Shown here: one piece after another, positions 23,845-36,414 of the stretch | How the letters are laid out: each line of letters starts with the position of its first letter | Position numbering within the stretch: the stretch's first letter is position 1 | Origin: Globodera rostochiensis | Lineage: Eukaryota > Nematoda > Chromadorea > Rhabditida > Heteroderidae | DNA length: 64,000 bases | Direction of reading: 5' to 3' | NCBI GenBank assembly: GCA_018350325.1 | Contig: JAEVLN010000027.1 | Span: 1-64,000 of the forward strand | The notes under the pieces: generated by a model | What the model saw: only the letters and a program-made list of their open reading frames with translations | What the model was told of the DNA's origin: nothing | Database searches by the model: none | Made by a program: the position numbers and the translations under genes

Positions 23845-26228
23845 TCAGAATTTGTATTCAAAGTTCGGTCCAAAATTCGCTTCAATTTTGTCGCCAGAAT
23901 GAAACAACGTAACGCACGGAAACAATTCGGTGGCAAAAGAAATAAACAAATTGGCAGTGTCTGAAAAATAAACAAATAAATTAATTAGTTTAGGGTTCGT
24001 ATCGGGTAAAGACAATTTCCAAGTACAGGCCTATTGATTTTCAAGGACAGAACATAAAATTTTGAATCGACACAATGCCAAACCATGAATATTTCCATTA
24101 AAATCCCTAAATTTCAACACTCACGCCAAATACTCATTTTCAAGGACACTCTTAAAATAAGGACATTTTGCATTTTTAAGATTTGAGGTCCATTTCAAGG
24201 ACTGCCCTTGCCATTCAAGGACGAAAACGACCCCTGAATTAGTTTAAGCAAAAAACATTTTACAAATTTAACGTATTCTTTCTCACCCAAACGCTGTCCA
24301 TTTTTTGTGTAAATTATTTGGCGAGTTGCCAAATTGACGCCGCATCCGATGACGTCGCCTTCCTCAAATTTGGGCTTTCCTTCAATGTAAGGGCGTCCAT
24401 TCCAGTTTGAACATCCCCAAATCGCGTGACCCCAAAATTTGCCATCGCTTCCGTATGCGTAAGTGCCGTTATAATCTCCAACGCCATTGTTCAATGGCAT
24501 TTGTTTTGGCATAAATCCAATGGAAACATAGCTAACAAATAAATACAATTTTATTTTAAAGCATTTCAAATATTAAACTATTAAATATTTTACTTACATT
24601 GCTCTCCCTAACATTTTCACTTCGTAATAGAAAATGCCAAAATATTCTTTTGGAATTGGCCGTTCAGCGAACACAGAGCTCCACGCTAAAGTAAGCTGAT
24701 TCAAAACTTTTTGTCAATTCTTTACATTTATTTTTTAATCAAATTACTTAAATAATATTTACTCGAATTATTTCCAGTAATTTGGACAATCAATCGATTG
24801 GGCTCAATAAGCGTGAGGCCCGGGGAACGTGCAGCGGAATCCCATCGATTTTGAGGAGCTCCTTTGGGAATATAATTTATATATCCTTTCAATTTCGAAT
24901 TGAACAAAATTTAATATTGAAATTACTTTTCCCATTTATTGTATCATTTAACACGGCTATTTTCTTCTGCAAGTCGCCAATGTTTAGTTGCTGTTTGTTC
25001 TGATACTTCTCCATCTTGATGACCTTTTCCTGCAGGGCATTCAGCTGTTCCAATTCGGCGAATTTGTTAGCATTCGACAGTTTCTGCTCCTTCAATTTGA
25101 CGACGACCACCGCTTCCATTTTGAGTAGAAGTTCTTTTTGATCATTCTTTTGTTTTTGTTCAAAACTGCCGATATTATTAGCTGAAAGATAAAAACTTTA
25201 ATGAATTGATTGAAACTCAAGTCCTAAAGAATCGGTGTCCGGACATTTCGCCCAGTAGTGCAAAATCGGACGTTTCACACAAATTTTCGCATACATTTGA
25301 AAAAGTTTGTAAAGTATGTTAGATGTACGGGTAAATTTAAATTTAGAAAAAGTTGAATAATTTAGCTAAAAGTTCAATAAATTATCAAAACAAAGTCAAA
25401 AAACACAATGTCAACCCATTTTGGCCAACTTTTGGTGGCTCATAAATAAGGCCCCGGATTTTTAAGGCCCTAAAAATCCCGAAATAGGCGCCTAAAATAG
25501 GCAGGCACTAAAAAAAACAGCAAAAACGACAAAATTCGTTTGAATTTTGCCAAAATAAAAAATTTCTGGGTACGGTGTGAAACGTCCGATTTTGCACAAA
25601 TGTCGAAATGTTCTGGAGCCTCGAAAATCTCGTTGTTTTTGCCTACCGGATTTCATCTGGTCCTCATTTAACCAGCCAATTTTGTCATTGGTTTCCTTTT
25701 GGTCCATTTTCTGTTGTTCCTTTAACTCTTTCATTAAATTCTTTTGAGCATTAAACAATTTCTCGTGTTCTTGATGTTTCAACGAAAATTGATCAATGGA
25801 AACTTAAACGGCGAAATAAATCAAGCTTAAAATGGATTTTCAAATTCAATTACCCTTCAATTTTTCTGTCAACGCGTCGTCGATGGTCTGTTGTTGTTTG
25901 TTCTGATACTCCTCCATCTTTGCCTGCAGAACATTATGAGCAATTACGAGTTTCTGATGTTCCAATTCGGCACGGAGTCCCTTCTGAACAAATGGCAAAA
26001 AAAAAAGAAAGTTTTTATTAGAAAATATATTACATTTTCAAGCTCGAGTTTCGCAACTCTTTTCCATTCCTCCATTTGTTCAATTCCTTCTTCAATTCTT
26101 CTACGTTTTCCATTTTGTTCCAACAAATCGAAACCGGCACTTGAGGAGGTTGACGAATTCATCGTTTGTTGGCGTTCCAACTTGGCAATTCTGGCACGCA
26201 AAAGACGCAATTCTTCGGATGGGTCCAT
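23845..26228 (-). CDS. SPRY-domain protein (SPRYSEC/RanBPM-like), gene 2, intact
   Basis: Eight phase-consistent exons: 26,034-26,228; 25,854-25,983; 25,647-25,802; 24,927-25,181; 24,763-24,861; 24,598-24,685; 24,287-24,531; 23,845-23,960. They give 427 aa. Residues 1-245 are a long Gln/Glu/Lys-rich coiled coil, with one coiled-coil exon more than gene 1. The SPRY domain follows, with [51 protein letters not shown] and [12 protein letters not shown]. No signal peptide is seen. All donors are GT, including the one that is broken in gene 1. Exons 1-2, their intron and about 170 bp upstream are almost identical to gene 1, while the later exons are clearly diverged. It probably acts as an intracellular SPRY adaptor; secretion is not supported by the sequence. 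Confidence 0.9.
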
Positions 26229-26405
26229 ATTAATTTAATATAAAATTCCAAATTTTAGTTTAAAAAATGAATATTTAACGGGGGGCAATCGATATTTTGA
26301 AATGCGGGGGGGGGGGGGGCGGGGCATTTGCAAAATGTGTAAAGAAAACAAAAATAAGATGGTCAAAGGGGGAGAGGGAATGGCCTGTAAACAATTGTTG
26401 TGTGC
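26229..26405 (-). promoter_or_regulatory. Shared 5' flank of the SPRY genes
   Basis: About 170 bp upstream of SPRY gene 2 match about 170 bp upstream of gene 1 (16,685-16,854) in inverse orientation, including a G/C tract, an ATCGATATTTTG element and ACAATTGTTGTGTGCGGG at the far end. Homology stops at that point. This is the best candidate for a common promoter, but no core element is identified. Confidence 0.4.
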
Positions 26406-26762
26406 GGGCCAACATAATGTCGGACCATAAAATTAGGGGTGCTCCCTGAGCCCTAAAATGGGATCGTCCCCGACATCAGAGAGTTTTCGGGGCGGTAGTC
26501 CGAATCTGACCGACCTCCACATTGCTTAATTTTAAATCCCGGATTCGAACTAGGAAATTCAAAATTTTCCTAAAATCAATTTTGGCCTCAAAAATCATTT
26601 AAATAGCATAAGGTCGATCATTACTTGCCTTAAACAGTTGTATTTTTGGCTTTTTGAATGATTTTGAGGTCAAAATTAATTTTTTAATTTTGAATTTTCC
26701 AATTGTTTGAATCCGGTTTCGGGATTTAGATTTACTAAATTTCCCATTTTACGCTACAGTAA

Positions 26763-27050
26763 CCCCTAGGGATGGTCACCCACTAATTTGTAAGGTTGTG
26801 AAAGCACCCTTAGCTCATTGGAGAAAAGAGTTAGAGCTTAGCTTCAAAAGCCGTTTTGTAGACAATTTTGTGGGCTATTACCCCTTATAAAGGTTTTTTT
26901 CAGAAAAAATTTTTCCAAGCGCTCAGGGATTTTTTCCCAAAATGGCCCCTTCAGTGTATTTTGGGGTGTCAGGATCTCAATGAAAGAGGGGTTGTAGCAT
27001 ATCAACTTGGTGCAATTACCTTTTTTGATCAGTATTAAAAATTCATTGGC
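26763..27050 (+). repeat. Dispersed repeat, related to 45,930-46,180
   Basis: Both segments share GGGCTATT-CCCCTTAT, TTTTTTCCAAGC and CTCAGGGATTTTT in the same order, with about 75-80% identity by eye. No coding capacity is seen. Confidence 0.6.
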
Positions 27051-27185
27051 TTGAATTTTTCAGATTTTTATTGATACTTCTAATGGGTGAAATAAATTTA
27101 CTGCATAAACATATGACCACCCAAAAACTGGGTTGTTGCCATTATTTTCGATGATTCATATATCGATTCCTCTCATCGAGCTGAG

Positions 27186-27607
27186 CACGAATCTGCAAAA
27201 ATTTTCGCGCGGAAACCACTATGAAGAAAGTTATGGCCCCTCAAAGTTGGCAAAACCATAGGGGGGACCCTTTTGGTCAAAAGTTGTGGAAAATGTACTG
27301 AAAATATATTATTTTTCGTCAGACTTTTCTTCCTCCGCCCTCCGTCTCGCCCCACTAATTGCTCCGTCTCCGCATGCTCGCTATTGGCGGGCCTTGGGTT
27401 TTGTTACTTAAAAGTCGTTTTTTTCCTTAATTTTCAAAATTTAATGACGAATTCGTATCAAATAACATATTTTCGGACCATTTTTAGAATAAATATTTTT
27501 TCAAAAAATGTTGACCAAAAGGGTCCCCCCTATGGTTTTTGGCCAACTTTGAGGAGCCATAACTTTCTTCATAGTGATTTCCGCGCAATAATTTTTGCAG
27601 ATTCGTG
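27186..27607. mobile_element. MITE-like element with about 110-bp inverted ends
   Basis: The two ends are long inverted repeats beginning CACGAATCTGCAAAAATT and containing GAAGAAAGTTATGG and CCATAGGGGGGACCCTTTTG. A partial copy of the same end lies at 55,005-55,080. No clear target duplication is visible. Confidence 0.65.
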
Positions 27608-27814
27608 TATTAGAGACCGAATATGAAATGTGGAAAATAATTTGGTATTACTAAACGACAGTTTAGCCGAAAATTTCGAGTCCCCTCAAAAAGAGAAAGA
27701 ACTGAGGACGGATAATTGGAATATTACGGTTGAGAAAATTCGCATTACCTGGCTTATAAATGAGCACACAATTGATAATCGGGCACTAAACCCACACATT
27801 TACAACTGATGGCA

Positions 27815-28067
27815 GCAGGAATATTTGGAACGTCAAATTTCACTAACAATATGTCTGGTCAACAATGGCACAAAGTTCAAGCAGTTCAGTTGTGGAAAAC
27901 GGCGTCGCATTGTGTACAAAGACCCGCCCCATGGCCCATTTGGACACCAATTGCGTGCATTTTTAGCGGTTTATTCTCGACCGGATTCTAGAGCTCATTT
28001 ACGGCACTCCGCCGATAACGCGACCATTTTTTTTTTTTTAATAAAAAGCATAGTAATTAATTCTTAG
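27815..28067 (+). pseudogene. Unidentified coding-like fragment
   Basis: A frame containing GKRRRIVYKDPPHGPFG is open for about 80 codons and has coding-like composition. There is no plausible start or partner exon and no family is recognised. The region 27,608-28,780 holds no other convincing feature apart from a short minus-strand frame near 28,340 with RWMSPEG, which resembles a tyrosine-kinase activation-loop end. Confidence 0.2.
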
Positions 28068-28782
28068 CGTTGAGAAAACATAATTTTCCTGATTTAAAAT
28101 TCCGATTTTAGCAGCCGAACTTTTCTCAATTTCGGCCAACCGGCTTCGGACCTCGTTGAAAATTCGCTAAATTTCTTTTTGTATATTTTTACATTTAAAC
28201 AATTGGCTGACCATATTTAGTAAGCCAATGCCAGCACCTAATGGCAGGTGACTGAAATGTCCAATTTTGGCCTACCGGAGATTTTGTCCGTCGGACCTTT
28301 TGTTTACGTACGCGGTGGACACCGAGCCTTTCGTCCTGCTGGGCTTTCCCCACCGTCATCCCCTCGGGGGACATCCATCGACCATCCGCCGAGGCTCTCA
28401 TCCCCCGCCCAACCTTTCCATGACATTCCTCTCATAAAACAAAGTTCCAAAAAAAGGCTAAGAGATAGAAATCACAAAAAAATCCTGTCTCAAGCTGCCT
28501 TTTTTTATTCTATACGAAATAAAACTTTAATTTTATCTATATTATCCATCCGAGTTATACCATTTACGATTTTCAACTCCATGAGCCTCTCTTTTACCTT
28601 ATTTAATAAACGCATTTATTTTGAGAAAAACATTTTGATTTGTTTGTTTTTTCTTTAAAAGCAAGTTTTCTTTTACTTTTTGGGGTTTCTTTTTTAAGCT
28701 TTGTGTGATCTTGTTTAGCAGAAAGATGAAAGGAATATTTTTTGCATTTGTTATCTATCGTAATTAATGACATTTTCTTTAT

Positions 28783-29106
28783 TCATCCGCTTGTCTGATT
28801 GTTGCCTCCAATGAGAGATCGATCAAACTCCCCGGGTTCAATTTGATTGTTGGCATTTCGGTCGATCTCGGCAAACCAAGACACGTTCTTGGCAACATTT
28901 CTACCCGTAGTTTTTCCATTGTCAAGTTTTGACCCCAAATGATCAACGGCCTCATTCAACGAAATGCTCCCGTTCTTGTCAACATCGATCTAAATCGTAA
29001 TTTTCCAATAAAACTAAAAGCCAAATTTCATTTTTTTAAATAAATTACCATGTCGAAGTGTTGCCGCGCCTTTGTTTTCGTTTCCAGCATTGAGGATGAA
29101 GAATTG
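28783..29106 (-). CDS. EF-hand calcium-binding protein, 3' exons only
   Basis: Two joined exons (29,049-29,106 and 28,783-28,989) encode the C-terminal part of a protein with two canonical 12-residue calcium loops, DVDKNGSISLNE and DRNANNQIEPGE, followed by a stop. The acidic residues at loop positions 1, 3, 5 and 12 are present in the first loop; the second has Asp, Asn, Asn and Glu there. The upstream exon begins after a TAG acceptor, so a 5' exon is missing. A degraded copy of the GC-core repeat (29,244-29,312) lies where it might be. Whether the gene is truncated or starts at the internal Met is open. Confidence 0.65.
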
Positions 29107-29407
29107 CTATTTAAAAATAAATGTTTAATGTCAGAGTTCCGATTCGTCTGTATTGGCAGTCAAGATGTGCTAATTTTCGATTTTTTAACATTTAGAATGT
29201 CTTCAACAAAGCATAATTTTATGTATTATTGGCCCAATTTCGTTAATTTTGGAGCAATTTTTTTAACAAATATTGTTAAAAGCTTCAAAAAAAAATTCCC
29301 GGTGGCGCCTGCAATTCGGACGAAAAATAAATATAAGCCATTTGAACGGGAATAAAATGTTTTTTTGTTTTGTTTTATAAAATGTAAATTTTGAGCGTCC
29401 TTAGGGA

Positions 29408-30192
29408 TTACGCCAAATTTTTTTTGTTATGCCCTTGAAAATCAAACACGTCCGTCCTTGGGGCATTGTGTTTTGCCCTTAATGTATTTTTATGTTCATT
29501 TTCATAAACTTCATACCCCCCAATGGACTTGAAGTTGCCTGCCATGTTCTCCGAACAGCCGCCCTCCCCGTCCTTAACACATCGCCAACATCCGTCCGGA
29601 CAGCTTTCGGCGTATTTCGATTCGCAACAATAGTAACAGCTGCAGTAAACGCGCACACTGCACGCGTTCGCCTTGTTGTAGATGTACGTGCAGCCCACAC
29701 AGTTGGCTTCAAAAATGTTACAGTTTGGCTTGAACAGGCCGTTACAACTAAACAAAATAAAATGAAAATTGATGGCTCGGCACTGGCACTGCACATCATC
29801 TCCGGTCTATTATCGCTATTTTTAATGAAAATTTTGTCAAAAAATTGAATCATTCCCATCAAATAGAGCCAAAAACCATTTTCTTAGCTTTGCTTAAAAC
29901 GAATAGATATTCAATCAAAAGTCTCACTTTTAAATGATTATAATTGTTTAATGATTTATAAAACAAATAAATAAAAGTACTCAGATCCCCAAAAATTATT
30001 CTTGCAACAGCCATCATCATTAAATATCGACAGGGCACAAGAAGACACCTGCATTAGCATTAGTCAGTGGCATTTTAATTTTAATTATTTATTAAATTAA
30101 ATTATTTAGTCAGTCCGACTTACTTCATCGATGTTGACAAAAAACAACAATTTGATGAAGACAAAAAGGAAACGCCCACTTTTTATAAGCAT
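29408..30192 (-). CDS. Secreted cysteine-rich protein, 3 exons
   Basis: Exons 30,124-30,192, 29,981-30,048 and 29,408-29,747 join in phase to give about 158 aa. The first exon is a signal peptide (MLIKSGRFLFVFIKLLFFVN). The mature part holds about 16 cysteines, including CC, CVGC, CSC and CC pairs within about 80 residues, then a charged Cys-free tail. Such proteins are usually disulphide-stabilised and extracellular. The exon 2 donor (GA|GTACTT) is weak; if unused, the product would be a 54-aa peptide ending in FVL. No family is recognised. It could be a parasitism effector, but this is only inference from secretion and cysteine content. Confidence 0.55.
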
Positions 30193-30199
30193 TTCTTAA

Positions 30200-31595
30200 A
30201 CAGAAAAGTCTATTAAGTTGAATGCAATTAACACATTTTTTTCATTTCATAAAATAAATAAAAATTTAATAATATTTAAAATTATAACGATTAAAGCACA
30301 TTATAATGGTCAGCCCTTTTCTTTTAGTTTTATAGTGCCTTAAACTTCCTTAATATTTATAATATTATTTTTATTGCCTATGGGAAAAAATAAATGAAAA
30401 AATTAATTCAATGAATGTTTCGGGCACATTTTAAAGCAATGCTCAGCCGAAATTTTTTTATTTCTCCTTGAAACCTTTTTTTAGCGAAACCAAAAAATTC
30501 CCATTCTTCCGGTTCCCGTAAAATCCCGTCGAATTTTCACGGGAATTCCGCGGGAACGAGAAAAAATTTAAAAACTTAACACAAAGAATTTTTCTAAAAA
30601 CAACCATTTGCTTATAAAATTCCTCCAACTAGGGTTGGAGCCGGGGGGAGGGGGGGATCCCCGGTCAAACCGAGGAACGGGGATCCCCGTTTTCGGGGAT
30701 GAGCACTGCTTTTAATGCGCTCTGCGCGTCCAATTTGGACAAAAACATTTTGAATTAGAAGCTGCGGTTCGATTAACGCCAAAACTTTAGTTTTAAAGAA
30801 ATAGCATTCGAAAAAAAGAGAGTCAGAATTTTTCTGTTTAATGTTACCTCATTCTCAACGCATCCCAGCGCCGGCGCCAATCTAACCCGACCGAATACAA
30901 TTTTATTGCATATCACATTTTCGCATATCCAATGTAAAAATTGCCCAATTTTTAAATCTCCATTTGTTATTTGCGACCAAAATTTTAAAAATACGGTAAT
31001 TTTTGAAGCTTTTTAAGAATGGAAGAAGTCCGGCCGGGAAAATTTTTTGGGGTTTTGACTTAATTTGTTAAGAAAAATTGTTCCAAAAATGGTTTAATTT
31101 ATTTTATTCCATTGAAATTTTTAAGCAAAAATTTCTAAAATTTTAGGGCAATTTCCGTACAACAAATATCGTCAAATCTTCAAAGCTGTAAGGAATTGAG
31201 TTGGATGTAGGGGCCCATTTATTATTTTTATAAGATATGTTCTCTGATTTGGAGAGGTCGAATATTAAAAATGTTGTTCTAATTTTGGCTCAACTTTCTT
31301 ATAGGAGGGTTCATTGGGAAAATTTCGAAGCAAATTCTTTAATTAATATTTAAATTCAGCCCCTCCTCACGAAAAATTTGGACTAATTTTCTTAGCAAAT
31401 TCTGTCAAATCAAAATTTTCTCCGCGGACCATCCGTTTCCTCTAAACCCGGATCTCGGGTCGGGTCGACCCAAAACTTCGGGTCGGGTATTTGGTCAAGA
31501 AAAAGGCCGGGCTTCGGCTCTCGGATAACCCGCTCCGGTTACATCCAGGACAGGCACACAAATGGGGCACAAATGCCATCGCAAGGGTTTTCCGC
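30200..31595. other. Intergenic with degraded repeats
   Basis: No gene is supported. A TAGGGTT-GGAGCC-GGGG terminus-like sequence with GGATCCCC motifs lies near 30,633-30,710 and recurs in inverse orientation at 49,115-49,245. A degraded GC-core repeat tail is at 31,032-31,084. Confidence 0.5.
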
Positions 31596-34004
31596 TCGAC
31601 AAATTTATTTTAGTCCGATCACCCAGAATTTTTGATCAGATCGAATTGGGGTTTAAAAAACTTTTGTCGTCTTGACTAGATTTTGTCTCGTCTACTGGAA
31701 ATAAATTGATTTCCCGATCAAATCGTTCCCGCCTATTCAACGCCTAAAATTGATCAGCGCATCCCGCGTTGAGCATCCGCGTACGCCTTGCGCAGTTCGG
31801 CGGGCGCGTAGGCGTGCACAGCGATCATTGTCGGCGTTGTCAGCGCTGCGGCAGGGCGATAAAACGCAAAGTTAGCATTGTGTTGCGGTTGGACGGCCAA
31901 CAGATGGGCAAGAATGCCTTGAGAATTGGGAAAAGGACCAAATAATAAATGTGTGCCGTTGGGGCAAGAAATTAATTTTTTGGCATTTTTCGTTAAGCCA
32001 AAAATTAGTGCCAATTGCGAGTCAACAAATGGCACGCACGCACCCGTGTAGACGTCGTCGAGCCGAAAAAGACGCGTGTGCGGAATGGCTGCATAAAATT
32101 CGGCCACTGTTTGGCCCGTGAGGAGGACAGCGCCGCCGGCGATGTACGGCGGGAAGACAGTGAACGGGAACTCATCCAGCGAAACCTGTAGGGATGCACG
32201 AAAGTCTCCGTCTCGAGTCTCGACTCGAAAAATTCCTTGGTTTTTTTGGGTCTCGGTCTCAACTCTCGGTATTTGTGCAAGGCATTTAACCAATTTTATT
32301 GATGTCATTTTCAAAATTTAACGATGTTTACGCGTTGAAATAGATGTTTTAGTGTAAAATTTATGGGGCTTAAAATAAAAAAATTTTACAATACTTTTGT
32401 TTGTCGTGTACAAAAGAAGTCAATGAAAGCTTATTTTTTAAACTTGTATTGCGATGCCCAAACTTCATGGCGCCGCAAGGACAGATCGCCAAAACAAAAG
32501 TTCGTTTTTTTAGTTTTTGGTTGCTTAACAAAAAGACATTCCAACGATGTTTTTCACACATAAATTGGGCTTTTTTGTTGCCTGCAAAATGAGGTTTTGC
32601 ATCAAATTCAATTTTAAACAGAACAAAACCAACAAACCCACCCGCCATTTGTGCCAACGCAAACGAAATGGCGATGTGTCGAAGCGCCAGCCCATGTAAA
32701 GGCGTTCATTTGGAACATGTCGGAAAAACAAAATTATTTTCGACCTTTTCGGTACGGATCAAACTTGAAGGCCGATTTTCGAAAAATTTCGTTTGAGATC
32801 ATTAAAAATCACTAAAATCTCGACTAAAATTTCACCGATCGGGAATTTCAATCGTTCGATTGCTAGCATTTGAAAATAATCAATTCGATTTTGATCATTT
32901 CTACCTCTGCAATTCGGCAACCAAATTCCACGGGAATAGGAGATAATCGTCGTCCAATAAAAGTGTGTAAGGCACCGGGTTGCCCAGAGGTGCGCAATGG
33001 TGGCGAGCAAAACGGACGGAATGGACAAACTGTGAACAATTTGAATTGAAAACCAAAATATTGACAGCACGCGCAGCTCAAATCATAGCCGCACGCGTCA
33101 AAAACAAAATGCCAAAAAGAACACAAAATTTGAATTTCGCGCCAAATCATTGCCGCACGCACGCCCCTTAATGCCCATCGTGCCTCCCCCCACCCACCCA
33201 CCTTCAGTGTGTTGTTGAAGTACGTGTCGGCAAAGTCGCCGACCAGCAAATCGCCGTGCGCGGCCGCCTCGCGCTCCAACGCATCCATTTGTGCCGCCGC
33301 CGCCGCCGTGTTCGGTGGACGGCCCAGCACAAAAATGGTGCGCAGACGGAAGGAAGCGCCGGCGTCCTCCGCACGTCCGTCGGCACTCGCCGGCGCTGGC
33401 GGGTACCGTTTCAGTGCACCGTACGTGGCACGCACAGCGTCACGACGCTTAAGGCGAGTAAATTCAGACAAAAAATTGAGTCGTCAGAAATAGTGCACCA
33501 ACGGATTAATAAGATTTGATTAAAATATGGAACAAAATCTGTCGTCTAAATTTTGATCAAATTTTTCTCCTCATTTTCTGATCACCCGGGCGTCCGTCCA
33601 CCTTGAGCCGATCAGGCGCACTTTTGACAATGATCAGTACGGAACGCTTTTGGTTGAGCAAATTCTGTCGACAGGTTGGTTCAATCAGCGGATGGGGGAA
33701 CAAATGGGGCCACGGATTTATCAGAGCCGACGACTGATCAGTGCGCAAATTTGTGTTGGATAAATGCGGACCCAAAAGGTCACGGATGACCTGGAGGAGT
33801 ATAAATGTCTTCCTGATCAAATCGCAAAATATTATTCGATCAGATCCGCAAAAGATTGACTAAAAATGCAATTTCCAAATATTGATTAAAGATGAACTTA
33901 AAATTCGTCAATCTTATCTTTCCCCCTCACAATTGTAAATGTTCTATTTTTACATGTTTTGGAAAAGCTAAAAACGGTAAATAAAAATGCTACAAAAAAA
34001 TGGA
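31596..34004 (-). repeat. Tandem duplication, copy 1
   Basis: About 2.4 kb are repeated directly at 34,023-36,414 with near identity; the offset is 2,421-2,435 bp. Differences include one Ala codon, an AAATTAAGAAAGAAAT stretch in an intron and a short segment at about 33,836-33,860. Confidence 0.95.
31754..33790 (-). pseudogene. GT31 galactosyltransferase-like, 5'-truncated copy
   Basis: Five exons (33,602-33,790; 33,202-33,447; 32,905-33,029; 32,642-32,744; 31,754-32,185) are in phase and encode 364 aa of the catalytic domain. Family 31 motifs are all present: IIVKSAPDRLK, RRDAVRATYG, TIFVLG, HGDLLVGDFADTYFNNTLK, LLLDDDYLL (the metal-binding DDD), PFRLRWHKW, FPPYIAGGAVL and LDDVYTGACVP. The two 5' exons of the neighbouring gene, which hold the start codon and membrane anchor, were not included in the duplication. 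I see no replacement between 33,791 and 34,170. As it stands the copy lacks a start and a signal anchor, though its reading frame has no internal stop. Confidence 0.8.
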
Positions 34005-34022
34005 GCAAAATGCCATTTTTCG

Positions 34023-36414
34023 TCGACAAATTATTTTAGTCCGATCACCCAGAATTTTTGATCAGATCGAATGGGGTTAAAAAACTTTGTCGTCTTGACT
34101 AGATTTTGTCTCGTCTACTGGAATAAATTGATTTCCCGATCAAATCGTTCCCGCCTATTCAACGCCTAAATTGATCAGCGCATCCCGCGTTGAGCATCCG
34201 CGTACGCCTTGCGCAGTTCGGCGGGCGCGTAGGCGTGCACAGCGATCATTGTCGGCGTTGTCAGCGCTGCGGCAGGGCGATAAAACGCAAAGTTAGCATT
34301 GTGTTGCGGTTGGACGGCCAACAGATGGGCAAGAATGCCTTGAGAATTGGGAAAAGGACCAAATAATAAATGTGTGCCGTTGGGGCAAGAAATTAATTTT
34401 TTGGCATTTTTCGTTAAGCCAAAAATTAGTGCCAATTGCGAGTCAACAAATGGCACGCACGCACCCGTGTAGACGTCGTCGAGCCGAAAAAGACGCGTGT
34501 GCGGAATGGCTGCATAAAATTCGGCCACTGTTTGGCCCGTGAGGAGGACAGCGCCGCCGGCGATGTACGGCGGGAAGACAGTGAACGGGAACTCATCCAG
34601 CGAAACCTGTAGGGATGCACGAAAGTCTCCGTCTCGAGTCTCGACTCGAAAAATTCCTTGGTTTTTTTTGGGTCTCGGTCTCAACTCTCGGTATTTGTGC
34701 AAGGCATTTAACCAATTTTATTGATGTCATTTTCAAAATTTAACGATGTTTACGCGTTGAAATAGATGTTTTAGTGTAAAATTTATGGGGCTTAAAATAA
34801 AAAAATTTTACAATACTTTTGTTTGTCGTGTACAAAAGAAGTCAATGAAAGCTTATTTTTTAAACTTGTATTGCGATGCCCAAACTTCATGGCGCCGCAA
34901 GGACAGATCGCCAAAACAAAAGTTCGTTTTTTTAGTTTTTGGTTGCTTAACAAAAAGACATTCCAACGATGTTTTTCACACATAAATTGGGCTTTTTTGT
35001 TGCCTGCAAAATGAGGTTTTGCATCAAATTCAATTTTAAACAGAACAAAACCAACAAACCCACCCGCCATTTGTGCCAACGCAAACGAAATGGCGATGTG
35101 TCGAAGCGCCAGCCCATGTAAAGGCGTTCATTTGGAACATGTCGGAAAAACAAAATTATTTTCGACCTTTTCGGTACGGATCAAACTTGAAGGCCGATTT
35201 TCGAAAAATTTCGTTTGAGATCATTAAAAAATCACTAAAATCTCGACTAAAATTTCAACGATCGGGAATTTCAATCGTTTGATTGCTAGCATTTGAAAAT
35301 AATCAATTCGATTTTGATCATTTCTACCTCTGCAATTCGGCAACCAAATTCCACGGGAATAGGAGATAATCGTCGTCCAATAAAAGTGTGTAAGGCACCG
35401 GGTTGCCCAGAGGTGCGCAATGGTGGCGAGCAAAACGGACGGAATGGACAAACTGTGAACAATTTGAATTGAAAACCAAAATATTGACAGCACGCGCAGC
35501 TCCAAAATTAAGAAAGAAATCATAGCCGCACGCGTCAAAAACAAAATGCCAAAAAGAACACAAAATTTGAATTTCGCGCCAAATCATTGCCGCACGCACG
35601 CCCCTTAATGCCCAGCGCGCCCCCCCCACCCACCTTCAGTGTGTTGTTGAAGTACGTGTCGGCAAAGTCGCCGACCAGCAAATCGCCGTGCGCGGCCGCC
35701 TCGCGCTCCAACGCATCCATTTGTGCCGCCGCCGCCGCCGCCGTGTTCGGTGGACGGCCCAGCACAAAAATGGTGCGCAGACGGAAGGAGGCGCCGGCGT
35801 CCTCCGCACGTCCGTCGGCACTCGCCGGCGCTGGCGGGTACCGTTTCAGTGCACCGTACGTGGCACGCACAGCGTCACGACGCTTAAGGCGAGTAAATTC
35901 AGACAAAAAATTGAGTCGTCAGAAATAGTGCACCAACGGATTAATAAGATTTGATTAAAATATGGAACAAAATCTGTCGTCTAAATTTTGATCAAATTTT
36001 TCTCCTCATTTTCTGATCACCCGGGCGTCCGTCCACCTTGAGCCGATCAGGCGCACTTTTGACAATGATCAGTACGGAACGCTTTTGGTTGAGCAAATTC
36101 TGTCGACAGGTTGGTTCAATCAGCGGATGGGGGAACAAATGGGGCCACGGATTTATCAGAGCCGACGACTGATCAGTGCGCAAATTTGTGTTGGATAAAT
36201 GCGGACCCAAAAGGTCACGGATGACCTGGAGGAGTATAAATGTCTTCCTGATCAAATCGCAAAATATTATTCGATAAAATGCAATTTCCTAATATTGATT
36301 AAAGATGAACTTAAAATTCGTCAATCTTATCTTTCCCCCTCACAATTGTAAATGTTCTATTTTTACATGTTTTGGAAATTTAAAAATGTTAAAATAAAAA
36401 TGCTACGAAAAAAT
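34023..36414 (-). repeat. Tandem duplication, copy 2
   Basis: The second unit of the 2.4-kb direct repeat, containing exons 3-7 of the complete GT31 gene. The near identity points to a recent event or to an assembly duplication. Confidence 0.95.

Noticed and set aside
16855..26228. Secreted SPRYSEC effectors
   Set aside because: Both SPRY proteins start [13 protein letters not shown] with no hydrophobic signal, so secretion is not supported even though the SPRY domain is of that type.
28260..28380. Minus-strand RWMSPEG motif as a receptor tyrosine kinase exon
   Set aside because: The following residues do not continue the kinase pattern (no SDVW-like segment) and no neighbouring kinase exon was found.
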